Assembly: GCF_905171775.1 (NCBI RefSeq)
Contig: NC_053489.1
Span: 593,711,344-593,775,343, forward strand
Length of the DNA: 64,000 nt
Origin: Rana temporaria
Lineage: Eukaryota; Chordata; Amphibia; Anura; Ranidae
Reading direction: 5' to 3'
Every line of letters begins with the position of its first letter. The stretch's first letter is position 1. Shown here one piece after another: positions 53,561 to 63,014 of the stretch. The notes below the pieces were generated by a model, which was not told the origin of the DNA, searched no databases, and saw only the letters and a program-made list of their open reading frames with translations. Both the position numbers and the translations under genes were made by a program.

Positions 53561-53610
53561 CTTTGAACGAATTCTGTGAAGAACTCCTGTTCTCTGAAGG
53601 CCTCCATCAT
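53561..53610 (-). pseudogene. MADF gene remnant, first codons only (second locus)
   Basis: On the - strand, after an acceptor (GACTTGCAG), MMEAFREQEFFTEFVQRG corresponds to MDPFKEPEFFTEFIQRW of the gene at 3826. It then passes straight into repeat copy D. Only about 16 codons survive. Confidence 0.75.
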
Positions 53611-53928
53611 TTCTGCAAGTCAAAATTAAGCAAAAAAGCTAATATCAGTCAAGCCTCTACTACTAAGCTTTCTCCTAATATCTAACCCACAAACTCATCC
53701 ACTGATCATAAAGTCCAAAATCAAGTTACGTACCGTCGTAGTACATGGTCGTTTCTTCCGCCTTCTTCCACAGACTGTGAACAACGTTTTCACTCACGCG
53801 GTATCCCTTTATACACTGCGCATGCGAGAAGCTCCGCACGTTTTCCCGCCCCTGACGATCGTTATAGTACTTTCCCTGCCCCTTCTCGGTCGTTTACTGC
53901 AATACAACACGGAGGACGCTCGTCAAAT
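53611..53928. promoter_or_regulatory. divergent promoter of the second Myb-like/MADF pair
   Basis: Read on the - strand it parallels 3400-3600: GCGCAGTGTATAAAGGGAT, CACAGTCTGTGGAAGAAGGC, then GACGGTACGTAACTTG with the conserved donor. Conservation of order and spacing over 200 bp supports a functional origin. Confidence 0.55.
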
Positions 53929-54363
53929 TGCAACCTCAAGCCAGGAGCGAAGCCAGGCGGTAGCACACACCAGATACAGGAGCAGGAGGTACAAGGCCAC
54001 AAATATGGCGTTTGAGGAGATGGTGGAAATGGTGGCAATCTTAAGGAGGGAGGATTATGATGGAAAACATGGCCCTTACAATAATCCAAACAAAGTGAAG
54101 GCCCAAATCATGGACAATGTGCTGAAGGGTCTCCACCATAAATTCGGGGTGCACAGGTCAAAGGAACAGCTCCGCAAAGGTGGTCTGACCTTAAATTAAG
54201 AGAGCCGGAGCAAATGGAGAAGATTAAAAAAGTCATTAGAAGAAGTAAGTCAATTGCATGTGTACTCTGATTAGTTTTTTTATTATTGTGCGGCATGTGC
54301 TTTTTCTTTCAGGTTGTATATATACAGTTCAAGAATAGATGTCTCAAGGTTCATGTTTGTGGG

Positions 54364-54485
54364 CATAATAATTGGTCGTATGAGTCGTCGTTCATTCGCT
54401 CACTAATAATAAAATACAGACAAAAAAAATGTATTTTATTAATAGTGAGCGAATGAACGACGACTCATACGACCAATTATTGTGC
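54364..54485. repeat. near-perfect palindrome in the Myb-like intron
   Basis: GGGCATAATAATTGGTCGTA...TGAGTCGTCGTTCATTCG is mirrored by CGAATGAACGACGACTCATA...CCAATTATTGTGCCC around a short A/T loop near 54425. Arms of about 55 bp. A diverged version occupies the same intron position in copy 1 (2722-2895). Confidence 0.92.
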
Positions 54486-54593
54486 CCACTACACACAAAC
54501 ATGAAACTTGAGACATCTTGATCTATTTATGTGAGACCAATTTTTTATTTAATGTAGATGTGTTCTTAACTAGATTTAAATAATACAACTTAA

Positions 54594-55097
54594 AGCGGGG
54601 GTTCACCCTGTTAAAAAAAAAAAAAAAGTTTTTTTTTATTAGACCATTAAATTCGGCATCGTAGCGTGAGCTACGGTATGCCGGTCTTACATTTTTTATG
54701 CCCGTACTCACTGTGCTATCGATGATTGAAGAATCCGGGGAATGGGCGTTCCTATGGTGAGAGAAGGTGATTGACGGCCGGCCCTGGCACGTCCCGCTTC
54801 TCCGGAAATAGCCGAAATAGGCTTGGCTATTCACGGCGCCTGCGCATAGCCTGTGCGCAGGCGTCGTGAATAGCCGAGACCTACTCCGGCTGTCTTCGGG
54901 GAGCGTGACGTGCCAGAGCCGGCCGTCAATCATCCTCCCTCTCCATAGGCACGCCCATTCCCCGCGGGAGTCGGATTCTTCAATCATCGATACCACAGTG
55001 AGTACGGGGATTAAAAATTTAAGACCGGCATACCGTAGCTCGCGCTACGATGCCGAATTTAATGGTCTAATGATGGAAAGGAGGGTGAACTACCGCT
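54594..55097. mobile_element. TTAA-flanked foldback MITE, AGCGGGGGTTCACCC ends
   Basis: AGCGGGGGTTCACCCT and AGGGTGAACTACCGCT are inverted with TTAA outside (54590-54593, 55098-55101). The arms pair along most of their length (GACCATTAAATTCGGCATCG / CGATGCCGAATTTAATGGTC). T2/Kolobok-type by target site and TTAAAG start. Confidence 0.85.
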
Positions 55098-55151
55098 TTA
55101 AGTCAATATACAGTAAAAGGAGAGTATGCTCAGCAGTTGGTTACACATATG

Positions 55152-55887
55152 GGGCCGGATTCAGATACAATGGCGTATCTGTCCGGCCCGCGTAACGTAT
55201 CTCAGATATGTTACACCGCTCTAACTTTTGGCGCAAGTTCTTTATTCAGAAAGAACTTGCGCCCTTAGTTATGGCGGCGTAACGTATGTGTTACGGCGTA
55301 AGGCCGCGTAATTCAAATGGGGATGTTGGGGGCGTGTATTATTCAAATCTAACTTGACCCCGCGTTTTTTACGTATTATTTGAACGGCGCATGCGCCGTC
55401 CGTAAAATATCCCAGTGTGCATTGCTCTAAATGACGTCGCAAGGACGTCATTGCTTTCGACGTGAACGTAAATTACGTCCAGCCGTATTCGCGAATGACT
55501 TACGCAAACAACGTAAAATTTCAAAACTCGGCGCGGGAACGACGGCCATACTTAACGTTAGCTACCCCTCATATAGCAGGGGTAACTATATGCCAGAAAA
55601 AGCCGAACGCAAACAACGTAAAAAAAAACGCCGGGCGGTCGTCCGTTTCTGAATCGGCGTAAATCCTCATTTGCATATTCCTTGCGTAAAAATACGGAAG
55701 CGCCACCTAGCGGCCAGCCTGGAATTGCAGCCTAAGATCCGACGGTGTAAGACACACCTGTCGGATCTTAGGCATATCTATGCATAACTGATTCTCTGAA
55801 TCAGTCGCATAGATACGACCGGCGGAACTCAGAGATACGACGGCGTATCAGGAGATACCCCGTCGTATCTCTTTCTGAATCCGGCCC
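55152..55887. mobile_element. GGGCCAGATTC-family MITE (copy 5)
   Basis: GGGCCGGATTCAGATACAAT and TCTGAATCCGGCCC ends; interior GATCCGACGGTGTAAGAC and CATGCGCCGTCCGTAAAATA as in copy 2. Confidence 0.87.
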
Positions 55888-56597
55888 ACGGACTCAGTAG
55901 CACAAGTGTTGGCCACAAGAACAACCTATTTAGGGTGTCACACAGAGGTGATCCAGTGGATACTTGGTGTGTTTCCATGTAGGAAACTTGGCCAAATATA
56001 GAGAAATGTAGCAGCTTTGGTAATGGATACAATCCTGTGTTAAGCTGAGAAGGATTTTAAAAACAAACAATTGTACCACACTTTATAAAAAGAATGATTC
56101 ATATTCCTCTTTCAGGCCTCTAATCTTTTTGAATCATGTTTCCCTTTTTTACAATCTGGTAGGGCGCAATCAAGCTTCAAGACTGGAGCAGAGAAACCCC
56201 ACACATCATACCCAAGCCCCACCCCCGTGGGATGTGCAGGAAGTGGAAACTGCCACCACATCAGGTCATTGTCATACACCACAGCTTCAGGTAATAGATG
56301 TAGGCCTGCATAATTTTAATACATGGTTTGTTTCCAAATTTCAGGAGGTTTTCGTGCTGGTGATGGTGTATTGGACACATACAGCACCCAGCTGGTAATT
56401 GGAGAGGTGTTGTCCTGTAGGGCTGAAATTGAGGACATCCACATCTGTTTGGGGCAAATGAGAAAAAAAAAACGGTGGAGCGAAAACTAAAGAATTTAAT
56501 GGATGTTCTGGGGAGGGTTTAAAAAAAAATTAAAGTTGTCTTTGTTTTTATATGTATGTTTTGTTTTAATTTTTTTAAAGTGGAATCTCTAGTTTTC

Positions 56598-56672
56598 TGG
56601 CTAAAACGCATGAACAATGACAAATGCTAAAAAGTTGGTCATTGTTCATGCGTTTTAACCAGAATTTTTTTA
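56598..56672. repeat. hairpin with about 25-bp arms after the Myb-like stop
   Basis: CTGGCTAAAACGCATGAACA then ATGAC pairs with GTCAT then TGTTCATGCGTTTTAACCAG. It could be a short MITE. Confidence 0.8.
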
Positions 56673-56970
56673 ATTTTGGTATTCTCAAAGAAAATACAAA
56701 AAAAAAAAAAAAGATATCTAAGAAAAAAAAAAGATATCTCTAAAAAAATAACAAGAAAAATATCAAAAAAAATTTGATGTTGACAAATATTTCTAGCTAA
56801 AAATATATTTCTTGATAAAAAAAAAAATTCTAATGAGATATTTTTGGATAAAAAATAAATAAAAATAATGACACATTTTAAATGTGAAACAATAAATATT
56901 TTTGTATACTCAACAATGTGTGGCTTATTATTATATCAATGCTGCCTAAAAGAACAAATCTAGATTTGTG

Positions 56971-57680
56971 GGGGCAGATTCACGTACATCGGTGCATATT
57001 TGCGTCGGGTGTAGCGTATCCAAGATACACTACGCCGCCGTAACCTACTTTTTTTGGAATCCTCAAAGAATTTGCGCCGTAAGTTACGGCGGCGTAGTGT
57101 ATCTTTGGCGAGTAAGGGTGCGGAATTCAAATGGATGTGATGGGGGCGTGTTTTATGTAAATACGTCGTGACCCGACGTAAACAACGTTATTTTTGAACG
57201 GAGCAGGTGCCGTCCATGGAGGTATCCCATTGCGCATGCTCGAAATTAAACCGGAACAAGCCAATGTTTACGACGGTGACATCATTCTACGCAAATCCCT
57301 ATTCGCGAACGACTTACGCAAACGACGTAAAAAAATTAAAAGGCGACGCGGGAACGACGGCCATACTTAACATTGAGTACGCCTCATAATAGCAGGGGTA
57401 ACTATACGCCGGAAAAAGCCGGCCGGACGTACGTTCGTGGATCGCCGTAACTAGCTAATTTGCATACTCGATACGGAATTCGACGGAAACGCCACCTAGC
57501 GGCCGCCGAAAAAATGCACCTAAGATCCGACGGCGTACTAAGACGTACGCCTGTCGGATCGATCCCAGATGCAGTCGTATCTTGTTTTGTAGATACAAAA
57601 CAAAGATACGACGCGGGAACTTTAAAATTATGCGGCGTATCAATAGATACGCCGGCGTAATTCTTTTGTGGATCTTCCCC
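56971..57680. mobile_element. GGGCCAGATTC-family MITE (copy 6)
   Basis: GGGGCAGATTCACGTACATC and TTTGTGGATCTTCCCC ends, GTG on both sides (56968-56970, 57681-57683). Interior GATCCGACGGCGTACTAAG. Its ends are closest to those of Harbinger B at 63015. Confidence 0.87.
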
Positions 57681-57803
57681 GTGGTGTTTACATTGACAAT
57701 GATGAGTATTTAGTACAGGAAAATAAACATGGCACTATGATAACCTAGGAGAAAGCTACAATAAACCCAAATTAGAAAATAATCAAACAAAAAAAAATAC
57801 TAG

Positions 57804-58130
57804 AACAGGGGCAGAAAAATTGGGCCTTAGGCACTGGTGCTGGTGCCACAACACTGCAACCCCTCACAGATACTGTAGTTGGAGCGCAGTAATAAGCCCT
57901 GCTGCAAAGTATTGCATCAAAAATTATAATTACACGGCCCTGTTAAACAGGGGCAGAAAAATTGGGCCTTAGGCACTGGTGCTGGTGCCACAACACTGCA
58001 ACCCCTCACAGATACTGTAATTGGAGCGAAGCAAAGAGCCTCATGCAAAGAATTGCGTCAAAAATTGTTATTACACGCCCCTGTTAAACAGGGGCAGAAA
58101 AAATGGGCCTTAGGCACTGGTGGCAGTGCC
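57804..58130. repeat. three tandem units of about 140 bp
   Basis: CAGGGGCAGAAAAATTGGGC recurs at about 57805, 57948 and 58090 with matching downstream text (CTTAGGCACTGGTGCTGGTG). It lies in the 3' part of the hAT element. Confidence 0.9.
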
Positions 58131-58261
58131 CAGAACCAACAATGTTCTTAGAAAATATCAGCAAGATCATTGAGGAGGAAAAGGATATTCAGTCAGCATA
58201 ACAGGATAGTCACTCAGCATCAGCATAGGCAGTCTCCAAGGGATCTGACATTTCAAAAAAA

Positions 58262-60062
58262 TTATTCAGTTACATCAATTACATGATCCCTCTCCTTGAT
58301 AGCACGAATACGAGGATCCTTCCGCAGGCTTTGCAGGATCAGGGAGGCCATGCAGCGTAGGTTTGCTGAGGCATTTGGGGCAGAGTCCTCTGGGTCACTG
58401 AGGACGACATGATCTGCAGCCACCTCATCCCAGCCACGTACAAGTCCATGGGTTCCTTGGGACTGATGCTGATGCTGAGTGCTAGGCTCCACCTCCATGC
58501 TGCTGATACAATCCTCCTCCTCCTCGTCCTCTTCCGGTGTGCTAGGCGGGCAAGCAGGACCACTGTCTAGATAAAGGGGGCCTTGAGAGGTAAGGAAGAC
58601 CTCTTCCTCCCTCTGTTCTTCCTCAAGGGCCCTGTCCATTATTCCACGTAGCGTGTGCTCCAACATGTGAATAAGAGGGACAGTCTCACTGATGCATGCA
58701 CTGTCACTGCTCATCATCCTCGTGGCATCCTCAAATGGTGACAGGACAGTGCATGCATCCCTGATCAAGTCCCACTGGCGTGGGGAAAAAAAACCAAGCA
58801 AAAACCAAGCTCCCCTGACCCAGTTCTGCTGCCATATTGGCACAGATACTCATTGATGGCCCTCTGCTGCGCGTGCAGCTGCTGCAGCATGGCCAACGTA
58901 GAGTTCCACCTGGTGGGCATGTCACAGATTAGGCGGTTCTTGGGCAGGTTGTATTTCCTTTGGAGGTCTGTCAGCTGAGCACTGGCATTATATGACCTTC
59001 GGAAATGCACACAGACTTTCCTAGCCTGCTTCAGGACATCCTGTAAGCCCGGATACCTGCCCAAGAACCACTGCATCACCAAATTTAGGACATGAGCAAA
59101 ACAGGGCACATGGGTCAGTTGTCCCTGTCGCAGGGCAGAGAGGAGGTTGGTGCCAGTGTCGCTAACCACCATTCCTGACTTAAGCTGGCGTGGCGTCAAC
59201 CACCTCTGAGCCTGCCCCTGCAGAGCTGACAGAACCTCTGCCCCAGTGTGGCTCCTGTCTCCCAAGCACACCAGCTTTAGCACCGCATGGCATCTCTTTG
59301 CCTGTATTCCTGCCCCTTGTACGTCTACGGAGCACCGCTGGTTCCGAGGACACATCAGCACAGGAAAGGCCACAGAGGGAGAGAAGGGGGTGGAGGAGAG
59401 AGGTGTGTCACAACCAGTAGTAGTATTTTGGAGGCGTGGTGGCGGAACAACCTCCAACACTACTGTACCTAGCCCTGCGGCCTTTCCTAGCTGCCAGCAG
59501 AGTCAACCAATGCGCCGTGAAAGAGAGGTAATGTCCCTGTCCATGCCTGCTGGACCATGAGCCAGCGGTAATATGCACCTTACCACTGACCGCCCTGTCC
59601 AGCGAGGCATGGACATTGCCTTCCACATGGCGGTAGAGAGCTGGAATCGCCTTCCGTGAGGAAAAAGTGGCGTTTGGGAACTTGCCACTGAGGTACCGCA
59701 CATTCCACAAACTCATGGAAGGGGGCAGAATCTACCAACTGAAAAGGCAGCAGTTGAAGTGCTAACAATTTAGCTAAGCTAGCATTCAACCGATGGGCAT
59801 GTGGATGGCTGGGAGAGAACTTCTTTCGGCGCTGCAGCAGCTGGGGCAGGGAAATTTGCCTGGTACAATCTGCCATCGGTGTATCAATAGTAGATTGCCT
59901 GCATGTACTACTAGGTTGTGAAACACCTAATTCTACACCTTCAGTCCTATCAGGGCAGGCTTCAGAGAGGACTGAGTGTATAGTGGGGTTGGAGATCCCA
60001 GCTGATGAGGGGCAAGGGGTGGTCCGCTTTGTTCTTTGGTGTAGAGGACAAAGGCAGTACAC
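58262..60062 (-). pseudogene. hAT transposase, several frames, C-terminus missing
   Basis: RNase H-fold hAT transposase. Fragments in order: LNASLAKLLALQLLPFQLVD (59.8 kb), KVHITAGSWSSRHGQGHYLS then FTAHW (59.55 kb), LKSGMVVSDTGTNLLSALRQ (59.15 kb), CFAHVLNLVMQ (the CxxH motif), DMPTRWNSTLAMLQQLHAQ (58.9 kb) and LSPFEDATRMMSSDSACISE (58.7 kb). Frames change near 59660, 59450 and at an A8 run (58784-58791). The position that normally holds the first catalytic Asp reads AGSW, so it appears to be Gly. The BED finger and the C-terminal dimerisation region with the catalytic Glu are not seen. Clearly dead. Confidence 0.9.
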
Positions 60063-61840
60063 ACACTACGTAGCTTTAGGTGCAAACTGCAGAGGACACG
60101 GGCAGTACACACCACGTAGCTTTATGGTGCACACTGCAGAGGACACGGGCAGTACACACCAAGTAGCTTTAGGTGCAAACTGCAGAGGACAAAGGCAGTA
60201 CACACCATGTAGCTTTATGGTGCACACTGCAGAGGACACAGGCAGTACATACTACGTAGCTTTAGGTGCAAACTGCAGAGGACATGGGCAGTACACACCA
60301 AGTAGCTTTAGGTGCAAACTGCAGAGGACAAATTTAGTACACACACCACTTAGCTTTATGGTGCACACTGCAGAGGACACAAGCAGTACACACTACGTAG
60401 TTTTGGTGCAAACTGCAGAAGACACGGGCAGTACACACCAAGTAGCTTTAGGTGCAAACTGCAGAGGACAAAGGTAGTACACACACCACAGAGCTTTATG
60501 GTGCATACTGCAGAGGACACAGGCAGTAAACACTACGTAGCTTTAGGTGCAAACTGCAGAGGACACAGGCAGTACACACCAAGTAGCTTTAGGTGCAAAC
60601 TGCAGAGGACAAAGGCAGTACACACACCACATAGCTTTATGGTGCACACTGCAGAGGACACAGGCAGTACACACTACGTAGCTTTAGGTGCAAACTGCAG
60701 AGGACACGGGCAGTACACACCAAGTAGCTTCAGGTGCAAACTGCAGAGGTCAAAGGCAGTACACACACCACGTATCTTTATGGTGCACACTGCAGAGGAC
60801 ACAGGCAGTACACACTATGTAGCTTTAGGTGCAAACTGCAAATGACAAAGGCAGTACACACCAAGTAGCTTTAGGTGCAAACTGCAGAGGACAAAGGCAG
60901 TACACACACTACGTAGCTTTGGGTGCAAACTGCAGAGGACACGGGCAGTACACACCACGTAGCTTTAGGTGCAAACTGCAGAGGACACGGGCAGTACACA
61001 CCAAGTAGCTTTAGGTGCAAACTGCAGAGGACAAAGGCAGTACACACACTACGTAGCTTTAGGTGCAAACTGCAGAGGACACGGGCAGTACACACCACGT
61101 AGCTTTAGGTGCAAACTGCAGAGGACACTGGCAGTACACACCAAGTAGCTTTAGGTGCAAACTGCAGGGAACAAAGGCAGTACACACACTACGTAGCTTT
61201 AGGTGTAAACTGCAGAGGACACGGGCAGTACACACCAAGTAGCTTCAGGTGCAAACTACAGAGGTCAAAGGCAGTACACACACCACGTATCTTTATGGTG
61301 CACACTGCAGAGGACACATGCAGTACACACTATGTAGCTTTAGGTGCAAACTGCAAATGACAAAGGCAGTACACACCAAGTAGCTTTAGGTGCAAACTGC
61401 AGAGGACAAAGGCAGTACACACACTACGTAGCTTTGGGTGCAAACTGCAGAGGACACGGGCAGTACACACCACGTAGCTTTAGGTGCAAACTGCAGAGGA
61501 CACGGGCAGTACACACCAAGTAGCTTTAGGTGCAAACTGCAGAGGACAAAGGCAGTACACACACTACGTAGCTTTATGGTGCACACTGCAGAGGACACAG
61601 GCAGTACACACTACGTAGCTTTAGTTACAAACTGCAGAGGACACGGGCAGTACACACCAAGTAGCTTTAGGTGCAAACTGCAGAGGACAAAGGCAGTACA
61701 CACACCACATAGCTTTATGGTGCACACTGCAGAGGACACAGGCAGTACACACTACATAGCTTTAGGTGCAAACTGCAGAGGACAAAGGCAGTACACACAC
61801 TACTTAGCTTTATGGTGCACACTGCAGAGGACACAGGCAT
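60030..61840. repeat. 46-bp minisatellite, about 38 units
   Basis: Unit of the type GCAGAGGACACGGGCAGTAC + ACACCAAGTAGCTTTAGGTG + CAAACT, 46-48 bp. Variants carry GGACAAAGGC or TTTATGGTGCACACT. I count 38 GCAGAGGACA-type positions. A block of about 220 bp at 60742 recurs at about 61259, a higher-order copy with a shift of about 517 bp. It lies directly upstream of the hAT transposase. Confidence 0.95.
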
Positions 61841-62038
61841 AGTGCATGCTTGGCCAATCATCAGCCAGCAATGCACTGCGATACCGCAGTGAATTATGGG
61901 CCGTAACGCGCCACTAGAAATTTGGCGCGAACGGCCCGTAACATTCGTAATTCGACGAACGGCCGAACATACGATGTTCGAGTCGAACATGGGTTCGACT
62001 CGAACAAGAAGCTCATCCCTAATGGATACCACACTTAA

Positions 62039-62427
62039 CGTGGATGTAAAAATAACGTTATGTTTATCATAATATGAGGTGATCCACAGTATAAAAAGTG
62101 AGAAATCCACCCCTCCCCCACATAACACATCCTGGTAATATACAATGAACTGTGGATCACCTCATATTATGATAAACATAACATATGATAAACATGTCCA
62201 AGCTACATATGTAAATAACCTGTCACTCAAAGCAAGGAGAGAGGAAAGGACTTTGTATTTAGACAGGTTTTTATCTGGAAGTCTGTTAATCTTCACTGAA
62301 CAATAAAAGAGGATTGCTCATAGCTGCATTAACTCTGTGTGGCAAGACTGGGCACAGATGATAGGACATCTTATACTCTACAATGTGACATCAAAAAATA
62401 AATAAAAAATGGGGGTTTACATCCACT
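62039..62427. mobile_element. TTAA-flanked MITE, CGTGGATGTAAA ends
   Basis: TTAACGTGGATGTAAA (from 62035) and TTTACATCCACTTTAA (to 62431). An internal hairpin pairs GTTATGTTTATCATAATATG (62057) with CATATTATGATAAACATAAC (62162). Confidence 0.78.
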
Positions 62428-62431
62428 TTAA

Positions 62432-63014
62432 GGATATTCTCATTTCCTTGCGGAGCACTATCAACAATGATATGATGACATGCATGAGGAAGTTTAATAC
62501 AGAACTTTCTGCGGTGGGGGACAGAGTGGATCATATTGAAACAAAAATGGGGGAATACGCCACTACTATTAATGATCTAGTAGACGCCCATGACACAGCA
62601 GAGGAAAAGCAAACATGGATCAAGACAAAGTTAGCTGATTTAGAGGACAGATCTCGGAGAAATAATGTCAAAGTAAGAGGGATACCAGAAACGGTTCAAT
62701 CTTCTGATCTACGCTCTTATGCTGCTACAATGCTGGCAGCCCTTATGCCTGAACTCCCTGCTATAGAACTTTCTATAGATAGAATCCACCGTCCGCCGAA
62801 ACCCTCTTTCATTCCAGAGACTGCACCCAGGGATGTATTGTTTTGAATGCGTTTCTATCAATCAAAGGAAAGGCTGATGTCATTAACAAGTAAAGGGGAG
62901 CACCGTGACACCGAGTATTCCTCACTGCAATTTTATGTGGATCTTTCGCAATTTACCTTGAAGCTTCGCAAAAATCTGAACAATGTTACTAAAGCTCTGA
63001 GGAACCATAACATT
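62432..63014 (+). pseudogene. L1-like ORF1p fragment
   Basis: Coiled coil (RKFNTELSAVGDRVDHIETK, AEEKQTWIKTKLADLEDRS) leading into the RRM start RRNNVKVRGIPETV, the hallmark of L1 ORF1p. After a TGA at 62844-62846 the frame continues RFYQSKERLMSLTSK and LQFYVDLSQFTLKLRKNLNN, the C-terminal RNA-binding domain. The N-terminus is missing (cut at the TTAA MITE), and the end is cut by Harbinger B at 63015. Confidence 0.88.

Larger units (their letters stand above)
53929..56522 (+). pseudogene. Myb/SANT-like gene, second copy, frameshifted in exon 1
   Basis: Relative of the gene at 2121-3337, opposite orientation. Exon 1 (to about 54244) has RSRRYKATNMAFEEMVEMVA and HRSKEQLRK. A one-base loss near 54178 shifts the frame before WSDLKLREPEQ. 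Exon 2, 56163-56264, follows acceptor TGGTAG and ends at CAG/GTCATT. Exon 3, 56345-56522, follows ATTTCAG and ends KLKNLMDVLGRV, the same C-terminus as copy 1. The intron is enlarged by three elements (54364-54480, 54594-55097, 55152-55887). The exact start is uncertain. With the frameshift it is probably not functional, though exons 2 and 3 are intact. Confidence 0.8.
57804..62021 (-). mobile_element. coding hAT element, degraded, with TAGGGATGAGC end
   Basis: 5' terminus at 62021 reads TAGGGATGAGCTTCTTGTTC on the - strand, then a GAGTCGAACCCATGTTCGAC palindrome also found at the start of copy B. A 1.8-kb minisatellite follows, then transposase fragments and 3' tandem repeats. No right-hand inverted terminus is seen, so the 3' boundary is approximate. 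Confidence 0.75.

Noticed and set aside
59983..61842. Repeated frames of 80-164 codons across the 46-bp array; also a CRISPR-like appearance
   Set aside because: The unit is not a multiple of three and the frames cycle through the same peptides. There are no unique spacers, and the genome is eukaryotic.
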